From Fervidicoccaceae archaeon (GTDB lineage Archaea; Thermoproteota; Thermoprotei_A; Sulfolobales; Fervidicoccaceae), in contig JAVZVD010000001.1 in assembly GCA_038878695.1 (NCBI GenBank), positions 62,001 through 126,000 on the forward strand: DNA of 64,000 bases, written 5' to 3'. The notes under the pieces were generated by a model. The model ran no database searches, had not been told where the DNA came from, and was given only the letters and a program-made list of their open reading frames with translations. Positions 50,232 through 57,902 of the stretch are shown here, piece after piece (the first letter of the stretch is position 1; the number at the start of each line of letters is the position of its first letter). The position numbers and the translations under genes were made by a program.

Positions 50232-51113
50232 CTGAAGATACTAGTCGTCGGCTTGGTGAGGCACGACGCCGGCAAGACCACCGTGGCCGAGGGCCTCCTG
50301 AGGAGCGCTCTGGAGAGGGGCCTCGACGCCGCCTTCTCGAAGCCCCTCGGGGCGTTCAACGCGTGGTATCAATTCGAGGTTCTGCTCGAGAGCGCGAAGC
50401 TGGGAGTCCTCGCCGGCGAGGACCTGCTGAGGCTGCACAGAGCCTCGAGGAGCTCGAGGCCCATCGAGGTCGAGGGGCCCGTCGCCGGGCTCGTAGCTCC
50501 GCCCGACCCGGAGGCCGTCGAGTGGAGGCTCACGCTCTACGAGGCCCTGGCCTCGAGCGTCGAGTGGCAGCTCGCTCTCCTCAGGCTCACCAGGTGCCCC
50601 GGCCTCTCCTCGTCGTCTCCGTCGTCGCTCTACCTCGTGTCGAGGAGGGCCCTCTCGAGGACCACGCCGTCTATCAGAGAGGCCGTCGAGGAGCTCGTCT
50701 CCTCGTGCGGGGTGAGGGCCGTCGAGGTCGAGCAGGGCGAGCTCTCGAGGATCCTGGCCGAGGAGGGCCCCGCAGTCGCCGAGGAGTGCCTCGGAGCCAT
50801 CGAGGCCGAGGGGCCTGACCTGTTGCTCATCGAGTCCTTCAACGACGCCGTCGCTCCCACCAGGTCCTCGCTGAGGGCCGACGCCGTCGTGCTGGTGGCC
50901 CCCGGCAGAGCGGTCGTGGTCGGCGGTCGCGACTACGCGAACGCCTCCGAGGCGGCCGGGGCCTCGAGCAGGCCCTGGGCCTCATCGACGGGCAGAGTGG
51001 CTCCTCTCCTCAGGCGCGCCGCTAGCGTTGAGGTGGAGCCGACGCTTAAGAGCTCGGCGTGGGCCGACGAGATATTGGACTCGGCCCTATCGGTGAGCGG
51101 GAAACGCTTTTGA
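50232..51113 (+). CDS. P-loop ATPase of dethiobiotin-synthetase/SIMIBI type, apparent CTG start
   Basis: About 293 aa. The N-terminal strand and P-loop read KILVVGLVRHDAGKTTVAEG, like dethiobiotin synthetase and related SIMIBI NTPases. KPLGAFNAW follows, typical of the switch region, and LLLIESFNDA looks like the second strand with an acidic end. The frame has no ATG, GTG or TTG before the P-loop strand; TTG 50253 would cut it off. CTG codons at 50229 and 50232 follow GGGGGAGAGGAG, so I start there. Function unknown. Its position suggests a step in the use of the ECF substrate. Confidence 0.6.
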   Translation: MKILVVGLVRHDAGKTTVAEGLLRSALERGLDAAFSKPLGAFNAWYQFEVLLESAKLGVLAGEDLLRLHRASRSSRPIEVEGPVAGLVAPPDPEAVEWRLTLYEALASSVEWQLALLRLTRCPGLSSSSPSSLYLVSRRALSRTTPSIREAVEELVSSCGVRAVEVEQGELSRILAEEGPAVAEECLGAIEAEGPDLLLIESFNDAVAPTRSSLRADAVVLVAPGRAVVVGGRDYANASEAAGASSRPWASSTGRVAPLLRRAASVEVEPTLKSSAWADEILDSALSVSGKRF

Positions 51114-51138
51114 GGAGGAGCCGGGGGACCTCGAGCGG

Positions 51139-52383
51139 GTGCGCCCCCTGCCTCTCAGGCCCGTAGTCGCCGTGGCGTTCGCCTCGAGGATCCACCCGCG
51201 GGAGGAGGCCGAGGCCTCTCTCGGCGAGATCCTCCGCGCCGCCCCGAGCCTGCCCGTGAGAGGCGTGGTGGCGAGCGAGGAGGAGGCGAGGAGAAAGGGG
51301 GAGGAGCTCGTTGGCTCGATCCCCATAGCGTTGGTCCTGACGGGCGGGACCTCGCGCATGATCGAGGCGTTCGCCTCATCCGGGAGGTTCAGGGGGCTGC
51401 TCCTCGTGGCCGGAGACGCGAGGAACAGCCTGCCCTCCGCCCTCTCGGCGAGGTCCAGGCTGTCCGAGCTCGGCGTGGGATCGGCGCTGTATCTGTGCAG
51501 GGGGGGTCCCGAGGGCGAGTGCGGGGCGGCGCTCTCGAGGGCCCTGTCGGTGGCGAGGGCCGCGGCGTCTCTGGCGGGGGCCAGGATCCTCCTGGTCGCG
51601 AACGAGCCTCCTCCCGCCTCGGAGGTCGAGGGGGTCTCGCGGTTTGGCGCATCGATGGAGGTGGCGAGCTGGGACGAGGCGCTGAGGGCGGGCTCGGGGG
51701 GCGGGGCGGGAGAGCTCGAGAAGTCCCTCGGCTTCTCGCTCTCGGGAGGAGAGGCGAGCGCTCTCAGGACCATCGCCGACATCTACGCGGGGATCAAGAG
51801 GCTCTGCTCCTCGGCGCGTTGCGACGCCGTGGCGGTCGACTGCTTCCCCCTCATCGCGGAGAGAGGCGTGGCTCCGTGCCTCGTCGTAGCGGCCCTCAAC
51901 GCCGAGGGAGCCGTGGCGGCCTGCGAGGCCGACCTCAGGTCTCTCGCCCTCATGATCTTGATGAGCTCGCTCGCGGGCTCCCCGGCTTGGATGGCCAATC
52001 TATCCTCGGTGTCCGGGGGGCTGGTGCATCTGGCCCACTGCACCGCCCCGCCCGCCATCCTCGAGAGGGCGGAGCTCGCGATGCACTTCGAGTCGGGCCG
52101 CCCCTATTCTCTGGCGGGGAGGCTGAGGACGGGGATCGTCACGGTCGCCTCGATGAGCAGGAGGTTCGACGAGGTTAGAGCCTTCGTAGCCGGCGTGGTC
52201 GCGTCGGGGAGGCTGTCAGAGAGGATGTGCAGAACTCAGGCCGCCCTCGGGGTCCAATTCGATGGCGAGAGGCTGCTCGAGGAGGCCCCGGCCAATCACC
52301 ACGTGCTCGTCGCCGGCGACGTCAGGCGAGGGCTCAGAGAGGCGTGCGGAGTGCTGGGCCTGAGATATCGCGAGATAGCGTGA
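51139..52383 (+). CDS. L-fucose/L-arabinose isomerase-like protein
   Basis: 414 aa. LVLTGGTSRMIEAF and LLLVAGDARNSLP in the N-terminal half resemble the nucleotide/sugar-fold domains of the FucI/AraA superfamily. The second half has VDCFPLIAERGVAPCLVVAAL, then HLAHCTAPPAI and HFESGRPYSLAGRLRTGIVT, which look like the metal-binding Glu/Asp/His part of COG2407. True isomerase activity is not certain: archaeal members with this layout are largely untested. GTG start 51139, 25 nt after the ATPase gene. Confidence 0.62.
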   Translation: MRPLPLRPVVAVAFASRIHPREEAEASLGEILRAAPSLPVRGVVASEEEARRKGEELVGSIPIALVLTGGTSRMIEAFASSGRFRGLLLVAGDARNSLPSALSARSRLSELGVGSALYLCRGGPEGECGAALSRALSVARAAASLAGARILLVANEPPPASEVEGVSRFGASMEVASWDEALRAGSGGGAGELEKSLGFSLSGGEASALRTIADIYAGIKRLCSSARCDAVAVDCFPLIAERGVAPCLVVAALNAEGAVAACEADLRSLALMILMSSLAGSPAWMANLSSVSGGLVHLAHCTAPPAILERAELAMHFESGRPYSLAGRLRTGIVTVASMSRRFDEVRAFVAGVVASGRLSERMCRTQAALGVQFDGERLLEEAPANHHVLVAGDVRRGLREACGVLGLRYREIA

Positions 52384-52424
52384 GGATCTCTCGTCGAGCT
52401 CCGAGCCAGGCATCGAGCTCCTCT

Positions 52425-53627
52425 TCACCTAGGAGCGAGCTCCGCCAGCACGAACAGGAGCCTAGGCCTAGAGGCCCAGAGCTGAGCTCCGTTGTAGGCT
52501 CCCCCCTCGACGTAGTGGCTGGCCCTCAAGATGGGCGAGCTCGAGTAGTAGATGTAGAGGGAGTCGGCAGAGCCCGAGCTCCCGAGGAGTGAGAGCTCGT
52601 CTCTGCTGACCCCGGTCCCTCCCTCCCAGAGCCTCACGTCTCTCGAGTCAACGACGAGCAGGGGAGTCAGCGAGCCCACGTAGTACAGTCTGAGCTCCAG
52701 CGACCCCCCGACCCCTGCGTAGGGAGAGATGTAGCTCCAGGAGTTGGTGCAATAATAGAAGGGGTCGGGCGACGAGGCCGAGAGCTTAACCCACAAGCTC
52801 GCGTAGAGCTCGTACTCGAGCTCTCGAGCCTCGGTCAGCCCCTGGCGGGGGAGGTAGACGTAGAGGGACGCGTAGTCCGAGCCCGAGCCGGGCGAGCTCT
52901 TGAGAAATCTGAGCTCGCCGGACTTGGAGCCGACGAGCGCTCCCCCCCTGTAGACCTCGATGGCGTAGCTCGCCCTAGCCCCCCACGAAGAGACTCGCGA
53001 GTAGCCGGGAGGGCACCCGCTCGACGTAGTCTGAAGAAGATACTCGACGTTGTACACTCTGACCGCGACGTCGACGGGGAGGCTCGCGTTGACGACTCCA
53101 ACGCTCGAGACCCCCGACGACCTCTTGACGAGCGCGTCGTAGGCCGCCGCGGGCCCCAGGGCGGCGTCTACGATCTCGATCAACAGGGCCTCCAGCGAGC
53201 CCCGAGAGCTCGAGGGGCTCAGGGGGAGGCCCGAGATCGTGAACGATCCCCCACCCCGCAGCAAGAGAGAGACCCCGGCTCCGCTCTTGAGGGCGTCGTA
53301 CGCCTCCCCCACCACGAGGGCTCCGCCGTCGCTCGCTCTCACGCAGCACGAGGCGTCGAGCCTCGAGACCTCGCCCGAGCGTAGCACCACGAGGAGCTCC
53401 ACCGAGGACGGGTCCACGCCTCGGAGAAGGAGGCCCGACCCCGTGTCGATGGCCTCGAGAGAGGAGGAGTAGATCCTCCCGATAGCCCTGGCCTCGGCCG
53501 CCTTCGCCGCCTTATCGAGCGCGCTCGAGCTTACCTCGAGGGACGAGGCCAAGATCAGGACGCCGGCCGTGATCGTCATGAGGAGGACGGCGGAGGCGGC
53601 CACGCCCGAGAGGCCCCTGGCGCTCAA
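52425..53627 (-). CDS. Large pilin-like secreted protein (class III signal peptide)
   Basis: About 400 aa from TTG 53627, behind GGAGGAGAGG. The start MSARGLSGVAASAVLLMTIT continuing AGVLILA is a short basic leader followed by a hydrophobic helix, the pattern cut by archaeal prepilin peptidase (after Arg-Gly or similar). The rest is Ser-, Gly- and Tyr-rich beta structure with several Cys (CCVRAS, SSGCPPGY, YYCTNSW). Resembles adhesive pilin-like proteins; no close family recognised. The longer ATG start at 53657 lies in the TATA box. Convergent with the fucose-isomerase-like gene. Confidence 0.65.
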   Translation of the reverse strand: MSARGLSGVAASAVLLMTITAGVLILASSLEVSSSALDKAAKAAEARAIGRIYSSSLEAIDTGSGLLLRGVDPSSVELLVVLRSGEVSRLDASCCVRASDGGALVVGEAYDALKSGAGVSLLLRGGGSFTISGLPLSPSSSRGSLEALLIEIVDAALGPAAAYDALVKRSSGVSSVGVVNASLPVDVAVRVYNVEYLLQTTSSGCPPGYSRVSSWGARASYAIEVYRGGALVGSKSGELRFLKSSPGSGSDYASLYVYLPRQGLTEARELEYELYASLWVKLSASSPDPFYYCTNSWSYISPYAGVGGSLELRLYYVGSLTPLLVVDSRDVRLWEGGTGVSRDELSLLGSSGSADSLYIYYSSSPILRASHYVEGGAYNGAQLWASRPRLLFVLAELAPR

Positions 53628-53653
53628 GCCCTCTCCTCCAAGAGCGTCGGGCT

Positions 53654-53662
53654 CCATTTAAA
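53654..53662. promoter_or_regulatory. Bidirectional TATA box of the pilin-like pair
   Basis: CATTTAAAG on plus, CTTTAAATG on minus. On minus it predicts a start near 53632, almost at the TTG 53627. On plus near 53685, just before TTG 53697. One element seems to serve both genes. Confidence 0.55.
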
Positions 53663-53696
53663 GCGGCCTCCATCCCCTCGGGAGGCGCCCGGAGAG

Positions 53697-54086
53697 TTGA
53701 AGAGGAGAGCTCTCAGCGAGGTAGTGAGCGAGGCGATACTCCTGGCCCTCGTGGCCTCTTGGGCCGTCGTCCTCTCCGCGACGCTGAACGAGCGCCTCTC
53801 GAGAGCGAGCGGGGCCGCCGAGGCTCCGGTCCTCGAGCTCGTCGGCTGCGAGGGGGGGTCCGCCGTGCTGAGAGTCGTCGAGAGAGGAGTGCTGGAGTCG
53901 AGCTCCGCTCGAGTCTTGAGGCTCTCCTCGTCGGGCTGGGTCGAGTTAGGCGAAAAGGCTCTGCTCGAGAAGAACGACCTGCTCTCCGTCTCGGCTCGAG
54001 GAGGGCTGGCCGCGCTCAGGGGCGGCAAGCTCGTGTACTTGGTCGATGCCGCCTCGTGTTCTCTCAGAGTGCTCGCCGCGCCCTGA
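53697..54086 (+). CDS. Small archaeal type IV pilin-like protein
   Basis: 129 aa. MKRRALSEVVSEAILLALVA is a class III signal: two Arg, Ala, then LSEVVSxAILL, as in many archaeal pilins where cleavage leaves Leu-Ser at the new N-terminus. Beyond the hydrophobic helix the domain is beta-rich with two Cys (VGCEGG, AASCSL) that could form a disulfide. TTG start. No pilus ATPase or membrane platform gene lies in the window. Confidence 0.7.
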   Translation: MKRRALSEVVSEAILLALVASWAVVLSATLNERLSRASGAAEAPVLELVGCEGGSAVLRVVERGVLESSSARVLRLSSSGWVELGEKALLEKNDLLSVSARGGLAALRGGKLVYLVDAASCSLRVLAAP

Positions 54087-54110
54087 GGTCCGGCTGGACT
54101 CGAGGCGCCG

Positions 54111-54198
54111 TGGTGCGGGGGGCGGGATTCGAACCCGCGCAGGCCTAAGCCAGCGGATCTTAAGTCCGCCCCCTTTGTCCCGGCTCGGGCACCCCCGC
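54111..54198 (-). tRNA. tRNA-Leu (UAA anticodon)
   Basis: Acceptor GCGGGGG/CCCCCGC, discriminator A, encoded CCA (54111-54113). Anticodon stem GCGGA/TCCGC encloses CTTAAGA, anticodon TAA. Long variable arm and T arm GCGGG-TTCGAAT-CCCGC. No intron. The last 13 codons of the upstream PAC2-EamA ORF lie inside this gene. Confidence 0.96.
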
Positions 54199-55845
54199 CC
54201 CCTCGATATTCGCGCTCGGGCGACTTGAGCTTTTCCGCTCCGCCCCGACGACCAGCGCCAGGCCCAGCGCCGTGAGGGGGACCCCGAGCGCGGCCGTTCG
54301 AGGAGGCGCCTGGCCCAGAGCTATCAAGGCTAAGAGCGATGCCCCGGCCGGCTCGCCGAGGGCGATCGACGTCACCGAGACGGTCCTCGCGTGCTTGAGG
54401 AGATAGTTCATGACCGTGTGGCCTCCGAACATGGGCACCGCCGCCAGAGCCAATAGAAAGGGCCACGAGCTCTCCGGCGGCGTGAGGCTCTCCCCGGAGG
54501 CCGCGGAGTAGAGCAGCAGCGTCGCTGATGCCGAGAGGTAAGCCGTGGTCGCGTAGCTCCACAGGCTCTCCCCGCCGACTCTGGCCGCTCTGCCCAAGCT
54601 GAAGTATCCGGCCGCCAGCGCCGCCCCGAGCGCGGCGAGGGCGGCTCCTTCCAGCTGCTCGCGGGAGGAGCCGAGGCTCAGGAGCGGGGCGAGCAGCAGC
54701 AGAGTCCCTAGGCCGGCTATCCCGAGGCCCGCGAGCTGCCTCCTCTCGAGCCTCTCGCTCAGAAGGGCTCTATCTATCAGGGCAGATATGGCGGGGTACC
54801 AGACGACTATGGACGTGCTGAGAGCCACGGGGATCAAGAAAAGGCTGCGCATCCAGGTCAAGAAGTGGAGGCCGAGGAGCGCTCCGGCCAAAACGGCGCG
54901 AGGGCTGAGAGGGGGCCTCCCCCCGAGGACCGGCGCCAGGGCCAGTAGAGCGAGCGAGGACAGAGCCGTCCTCCAGAAGGCAGCTTGGAGGGCCGTGGCG
55001 CCGGACGCTAGGACGAGGACAGACGATGAGCTTATGCTGAGCCAGGCCACGACCAGCAGAGCTATCGTGATCGGCGTCGGCCTGGAAGGCGAGTCGAGAT
55101 CGCCTCCAAAGCTAAGCTGTATGTAGGGCCTCTCTTCGCCTCTCCCCGCTCTGCCGAGCTCCTCCTCCAATCTGCTGAGCTCCGCCTGGATCCTAGCGGC
55201 CTCGGCCAGGAGGGGCTCGACCGCCACGTCGAGTCCGAGAAGACTATTGAGCCTAAGCACGGCGACAGCCGCGGCGGCCGGGTCGGGAGCGTCCGCTCTA
55301 GCGTAGGGCAGGATCGCAAGGGTGGGGATCGCCAGAGCCTCGGAGAACATCAGCTGGAGGGCTAGAGGGCCCACCACCATGAGTCCTCTCTCGAGCTCCG
55401 GGTCGGGGGGCAGCGGGCCTCGGTAGTGTCTGTTGGCGACCCACCTGGCTTGGTCGCTCGGGCTTTGCTTGTATCTACTATCGAGCCCCCCGACAGCGAG
55501 GAGGACCTCGGCCCCCGCTCTCCTCGCGAGCCTCGTGATCCTCCAGACGTACTCCGCTCTCACGGGCCTGGCCGGCAACTCTCTCGAGACGAGAGCTAGG
55601 AGCCTCCTTTCTCTCTCGACGTATACCTCGAAGGGGTAGGCTATGCCTCTCTCGTCTCTGAACGCGTACTCGGGACCTCCGCTGGTCGCCACCACGCCTA
55701 CTCTCTCCATGCCGAGGCTCTCTACGAGGTGGAGGAGAGCTATCAGTCCGACCGCCCCGAAGCCCTTGTAGCCGACGATCGCTCTGTAGCCGGGCCCCAT
55801 CCAGCTCTCGTCGAAGAGGAGGAGCCTGACCGCTCCGCGCCTCAA
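54160..55845 (-). CDS. PAC2-family chaperone domain fused to an EamA/DMT transporter
   Basis: 561 aa in one frame. Residues 1 to about 240 are a PAC2 (proteasome-assembly-chaperone-like) domain: GYKGFGAVGLIALLHLVESL, VVATSGGPEYAFRDERG, GLMVVGPLALQLMFSEA, and the acidic helix RLEEELGRAGRGEE. From about 260 on there are roughly ten membrane helices of the DMT superfamily, with an EamA repeat (GFRT-like AAFWRTALSSLALLALAP, and LGEPAGASLLALIALGQ in the second half). No stop or good start codon separates them; only an internal GTG inside the first helix could start the transporter alone. The end runs into tRNA-Leu. Start GTG overlaps the PUA gene. Confidence 0.8.
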   Translation of the reverse strand: MRRGAVRLLLFDESWMGPGYRAIVGYKGFGAVGLIALLHLVESLGMERVGVVATSGGPEYAFRDERGIAYPFEVYVERERRLLALVSRELPARPVRAEYVWRITRLARRAGAEVLLAVGGLDSRYKQSPSDQARWVANRHYRGPLPPDPELERGLMVVGPLALQLMFSEALAIPTLAILPYARADAPDPAAAAVAVLRLNSLLGLDVAVEPLLAEAARIQAELSRLEEELGRAGRGEERPYIQLSFGGDLDSPSRPTPITIALLVVAWLSISSSSVLVLASGATALQAAFWRTALSSLALLALAPVLGGRPPLSPRAVLAGALLGLHFLTWMRSLFLIPVALSTSIVVWYPAISALIDRALLSERLERRQLAGLGIAGLGTLLLLAPLLSLGSSREQLEGAALAALGAALAAGYFSLGRAARVGGESLWSYATTAYLSASATLLLYSAASGESLTPPESSWPFLLALAAVPMFGGHTVMNYLLKHARTVSVTSIALGEPAGASLLALIALGQAPPRTAALGVPLTALGLALVVGAERKSSSRPSANIEGAGVPEPGQRGRT

Positions 55846-56315
55846 GTCCCGAGCCTCCTCCTGATCCTGGCAACCTCGCCGCGCTTGAGACCGCGGAGCT
55901 CTTCCGCGCTTATTAGGGCTTTCCCCAAGGCCAGGAGCCTCCCTCTCTCGTCAACTATGAAGACCTCGTCGCCCGCTCTCACGTCCTCGCTGACCGCCTT
56001 GACGGCCGGGGCCAACACCACGTTCTTGGCGAACTTCTCGAAGATCTCGCCGTCAACGATTATCCTCTTCCCCTCACACCGCTCGAAGACGAGCTTGGCC
56101 GAGTGCTCGCTGAGCGTGAGCCTGCCAAGTCTCGCGTCGACGTAGAAGTAAGGCTCTCTGCCGTCCAAGTAGAATGCTCTAGGACTCCCCCCGGCGTATC
56201 TGGTGACCCACAGCCTCTCGGCCAGCTCTTCGGCGACCTCGCGCGCTCTCCCGCCAAACTGCATGTCTAGAGCCGCGCGGAGGAACGCCACGTCGCGCGG
56301 CCTAGCCCTCTCCAA
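55842..56315 (-). CDS. PUA-domain protein (TGT/archaeosine-synthase-like C-terminal part)
   Basis: 157 aa. The C-terminal 80 residues form a PUA domain: NVVLAPAVKAVSEDVRAGDEV then VDERGRLLALGKALISAEEL. The N-terminal part with YAGGSPRAFYLDGREPYFYVD is like the region before PUA in archaeal tRNA-guanine transglycosylase relatives. Probably binds RNA; no catalytic centre is seen. It overlaps the PAC2 gene by four bases and follows tRNA-Ala. Confidence 0.78.
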   Translation of the reverse strand: MERARPRDVAFLRAALDMQFGGRAREVAEELAERLWVTRYAGGSPRAFYLDGREPYFYVDARLGRLTLSEHSAKLVFERCEGKRIIVDGEIFEKFAKNVVLAPAVKAVSEDVRAGDEVFIVDERGRLLALGKALISAEELRGLKRGEVARIRRRLGT

Positions 56316-56355
56316 CGGCCTTCATCTCCGGCGCCGATCGAAGAGAAGACGAGCT

Positions 56356-56432
56356 TGGTGGACCGGCCGGGACTCGAACCCGGGACCTCTGCCGTGCGAG
56401 GGCAGCGCTCTTCCAGGCTGAGCTACCGGCCC
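56356..56432 (-). tRNA. tRNA-Ala (CGC anticodon)
   Basis: Acceptor GGGCCGG/CCGGTCC with the G3-U70 pair that defines Ala, discriminator A and encoded CCA (56356-56358). Anticodon stem CTGCC/GGCAG encloses CTCGCAC, anticodon CGC. T arm CCGGG-TTCGAGT-CCCGG. No intron. Confidence 0.96.
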
Positions 56433-56484
56433 CGCCGTGACATGAGCTGCGTGTCGGCTTATAAATGATGCCGCGGCGCGGCGC

Positions 56485-56817
56485 TCACAGCAGCTTTATC
56501 CTTATTTCGCGTATCTTCGAGTGGCAGCTCTTCTTGACCCCTCTCTGCCCGGGTCTATAGAACGTCTTGATGAGCCCGGCCTCTTCGAGCTTCTTTATTT
56601 GAGCGCTCGCGTTGGCCTTGCTCTGCTTTATGTGATCAGCTATCTCGCCGACGTCCGCCTCCTTCTGAGATACGTACTTGAGGATCTTAAGTCTGGTCGG
56701 ATTAGAGAGAGCGCTCGTCACGCGCAACACGTATTCTTCCCCGGATACGATCAATATCCCGTTTTCTTCTTGTATGCCGGGCTTAGTGGTAGCTTCAACC
56801 CCAATTTCCTCTGACAT
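56485..56817 (-). CDS. ArsR-type winged-helix transcription regulator
   Basis: 110 aa. VTSALSNPTRLKILKYVSQK is the classic ArsR helix 2-3 region; VGEIADHIKQSKANASAQIK the recognition helix; then KLEEAGLIKTFYRPGQRGV the wing. One Cys near the C-terminus (KKSCHSK) may sense metal or redox but no ArsR CxC metal motif is present. ATG start behind GGTGG. Divergent from rio2, with a TACAGCTGTA palindrome in between. Confidence 0.87.
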   Translation of the reverse strand: MSEEIGVEATTKPGIQEENGILIVSGEEYVLRVTSALSNPTRLKILKYVSQKEADVGEIADHIKQSKANASAQIKKLEEAGLIKTFYRPGQRGVKKSCHSKIREIRIKLL

Positions 56818-56848
56818 TAATATCCACCGCTCAGACTCTCGATATGCA

Positions 56849-56915
56849 GATATTTAAAATTTTACTTGTACAGCTGTATCAAGAGTTTTTCGATTATAGA
56901 GAGCGGGGAAATATA
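56849..56915. promoter_or_regulatory. Divergent promoter region of arsR-like and rio2, with a palindrome
   Basis: AT-rich. On minus, AATTTTAAATATC (56849-56862) is the TATA box of the ArsR-like gene (start near 56832). Next to it TACAGCTGTA (56869-56878) is a perfect palindrome, a possible operator. On plus, AAATATAAAAAG (about 56909-56920) predicts the rio2 start near 56938. Confidence 0.55.
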
Positions 56916-56948
56916 AAAAGCAGAGGGCTCTCAGCTCCGCTCAGCGCG

Positions 56949-57902
56949 GTGGCCTTGGTACTGCTGGGGAAGCTCTACAGGTCGCTGGACGAGGAGGCCC
57001 TGCGAGTCCTCCTCGCGGTCGAGAGGTCGTCGAGAGGGCGCGAGTACGCTCCGGTGGAGCTCGTGGGGAAGATCTCGGGGATTCCCCCGAGGAGGCTCGA
57101 CGCTCTGCTCGAAGCTCTAGTGGCTAAGAAGATGCTCGCGAGGAGAGTGGGGCAGTTCGTCGGCTATAGGCTCTCGTTCCTCGGCCTCGACATGCTAGCG
57201 TTAGACGACTTAGTGAAGAGAGAAGCTCTGGCGGCGGTCGGAGAGAGGATAGGCGTCGGGAAGGAGAGCGACGTCTACGAGGCCCTGGACTCCTCGGGCT
57301 CTAGGGTGATCCTTAAGCTCTATAGAATAGGGAGGACGAGCTTCAGGAGGACGGCGAGAGTCAGAGCTTACGCCCTAGAGCGCGAGCTCGCCGACTGGCT
57401 GGAAGAATCCAAGCTAGCCGCCGAGAGGGAATTCGCGGCTCTCTCGAAGCTGTCCCCCAGGACGCGCTTCGTCCCCAAGCCCATCGCTCGGAGCCGTCAT
57501 GCGCTGGTCACGGAGTTCGTCGAAGGGCTGGAACTCTATAGAGTTAAGGCTCTCGAGAAGCCGCGCGAGGTCCTCGAGGGCGTGCTGGAGGTCGTGAGGG
57601 TGGCGTTCCTCGACGTGGGGATAGTGCACGGGGACCTGAGCGAGTACAACGTGCTCGTGGCATACCCGGACGAGAGGCCCCTCGTGATAGATTGGCCCCA
57701 ATACATCTACCGAGAGCACCCGGGAGCGCGAGATGCCCTGGAGAGGGACGTGAGATACTTGTCGAGGTTCTTCGAGAAGAGGTTCGGCGTCGAGTTCGAC
57801 TGGAAGAGCTTTTTGAGCGAGCTTCTCGGAGCGGCTCGCGGCTCCTCGGGAAGAGTTGAGGACGATCTCGGGCGCTCAGATCAAGAGCCTCTTTATCCTT
57901 GA
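56949..57902 (+). CDS. rio2: RIO2 family kinase/ATPase
   Basis: About 317 aa. The N-terminal winged helix is YAPVELVGKISGIPPRRLDALL; kinase motifs are GERIGVGKESDVYEAL, VILKLYRIG (Lys), GIVHGDLSEYNVLV (catalytic loop) and LVIDWPQYI (metal Asp, typical DWPQ of Rio2). Acts in 40S-like subunit maturation. GTG 56949 or TTG 56955 is chosen: the promoter lies behind the longer ATG frame at 56844, which is AT-rich and not conserved. The 3' end overlaps the convergent Rqc2 gene by 27 nt. Confidence 0.92.
   Translation: MALVLLGKLYRSLDEEALRVLLAVERSSRGREYAPVELVGKISGIPPRRLDALLEALVAKKMLARRVGQFVGYRLSFLGLDMLALDDLVKREALAAVGERIGVGKESDVYEALDSSGSRVILKLYRIGRTSFRRTARVRAYALERELADWLEESKLAAEREFAALSKLSPRTRFVPKPIARSRHALVTEFVEGLELYRVKALEKPREVLEGVLEVVRVAFLDVGIVHGDLSEYNVLVAYPDERPLVIDWPQYIYREHPGARDALERDVRYLSRFFEKRFGVEFDWKSFLSELLGAARGSSGRVEDDLGRSDQEPLYP

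Noticed and set aside
47400-54198. Integrated mobile element using tRNA-Leu as attachment site
   Set aside because: The block lies on the 3' side of the tRNA and is GC-rich, but there is no integrase gene and no second copy of the tRNA 3' end near 47 kb.
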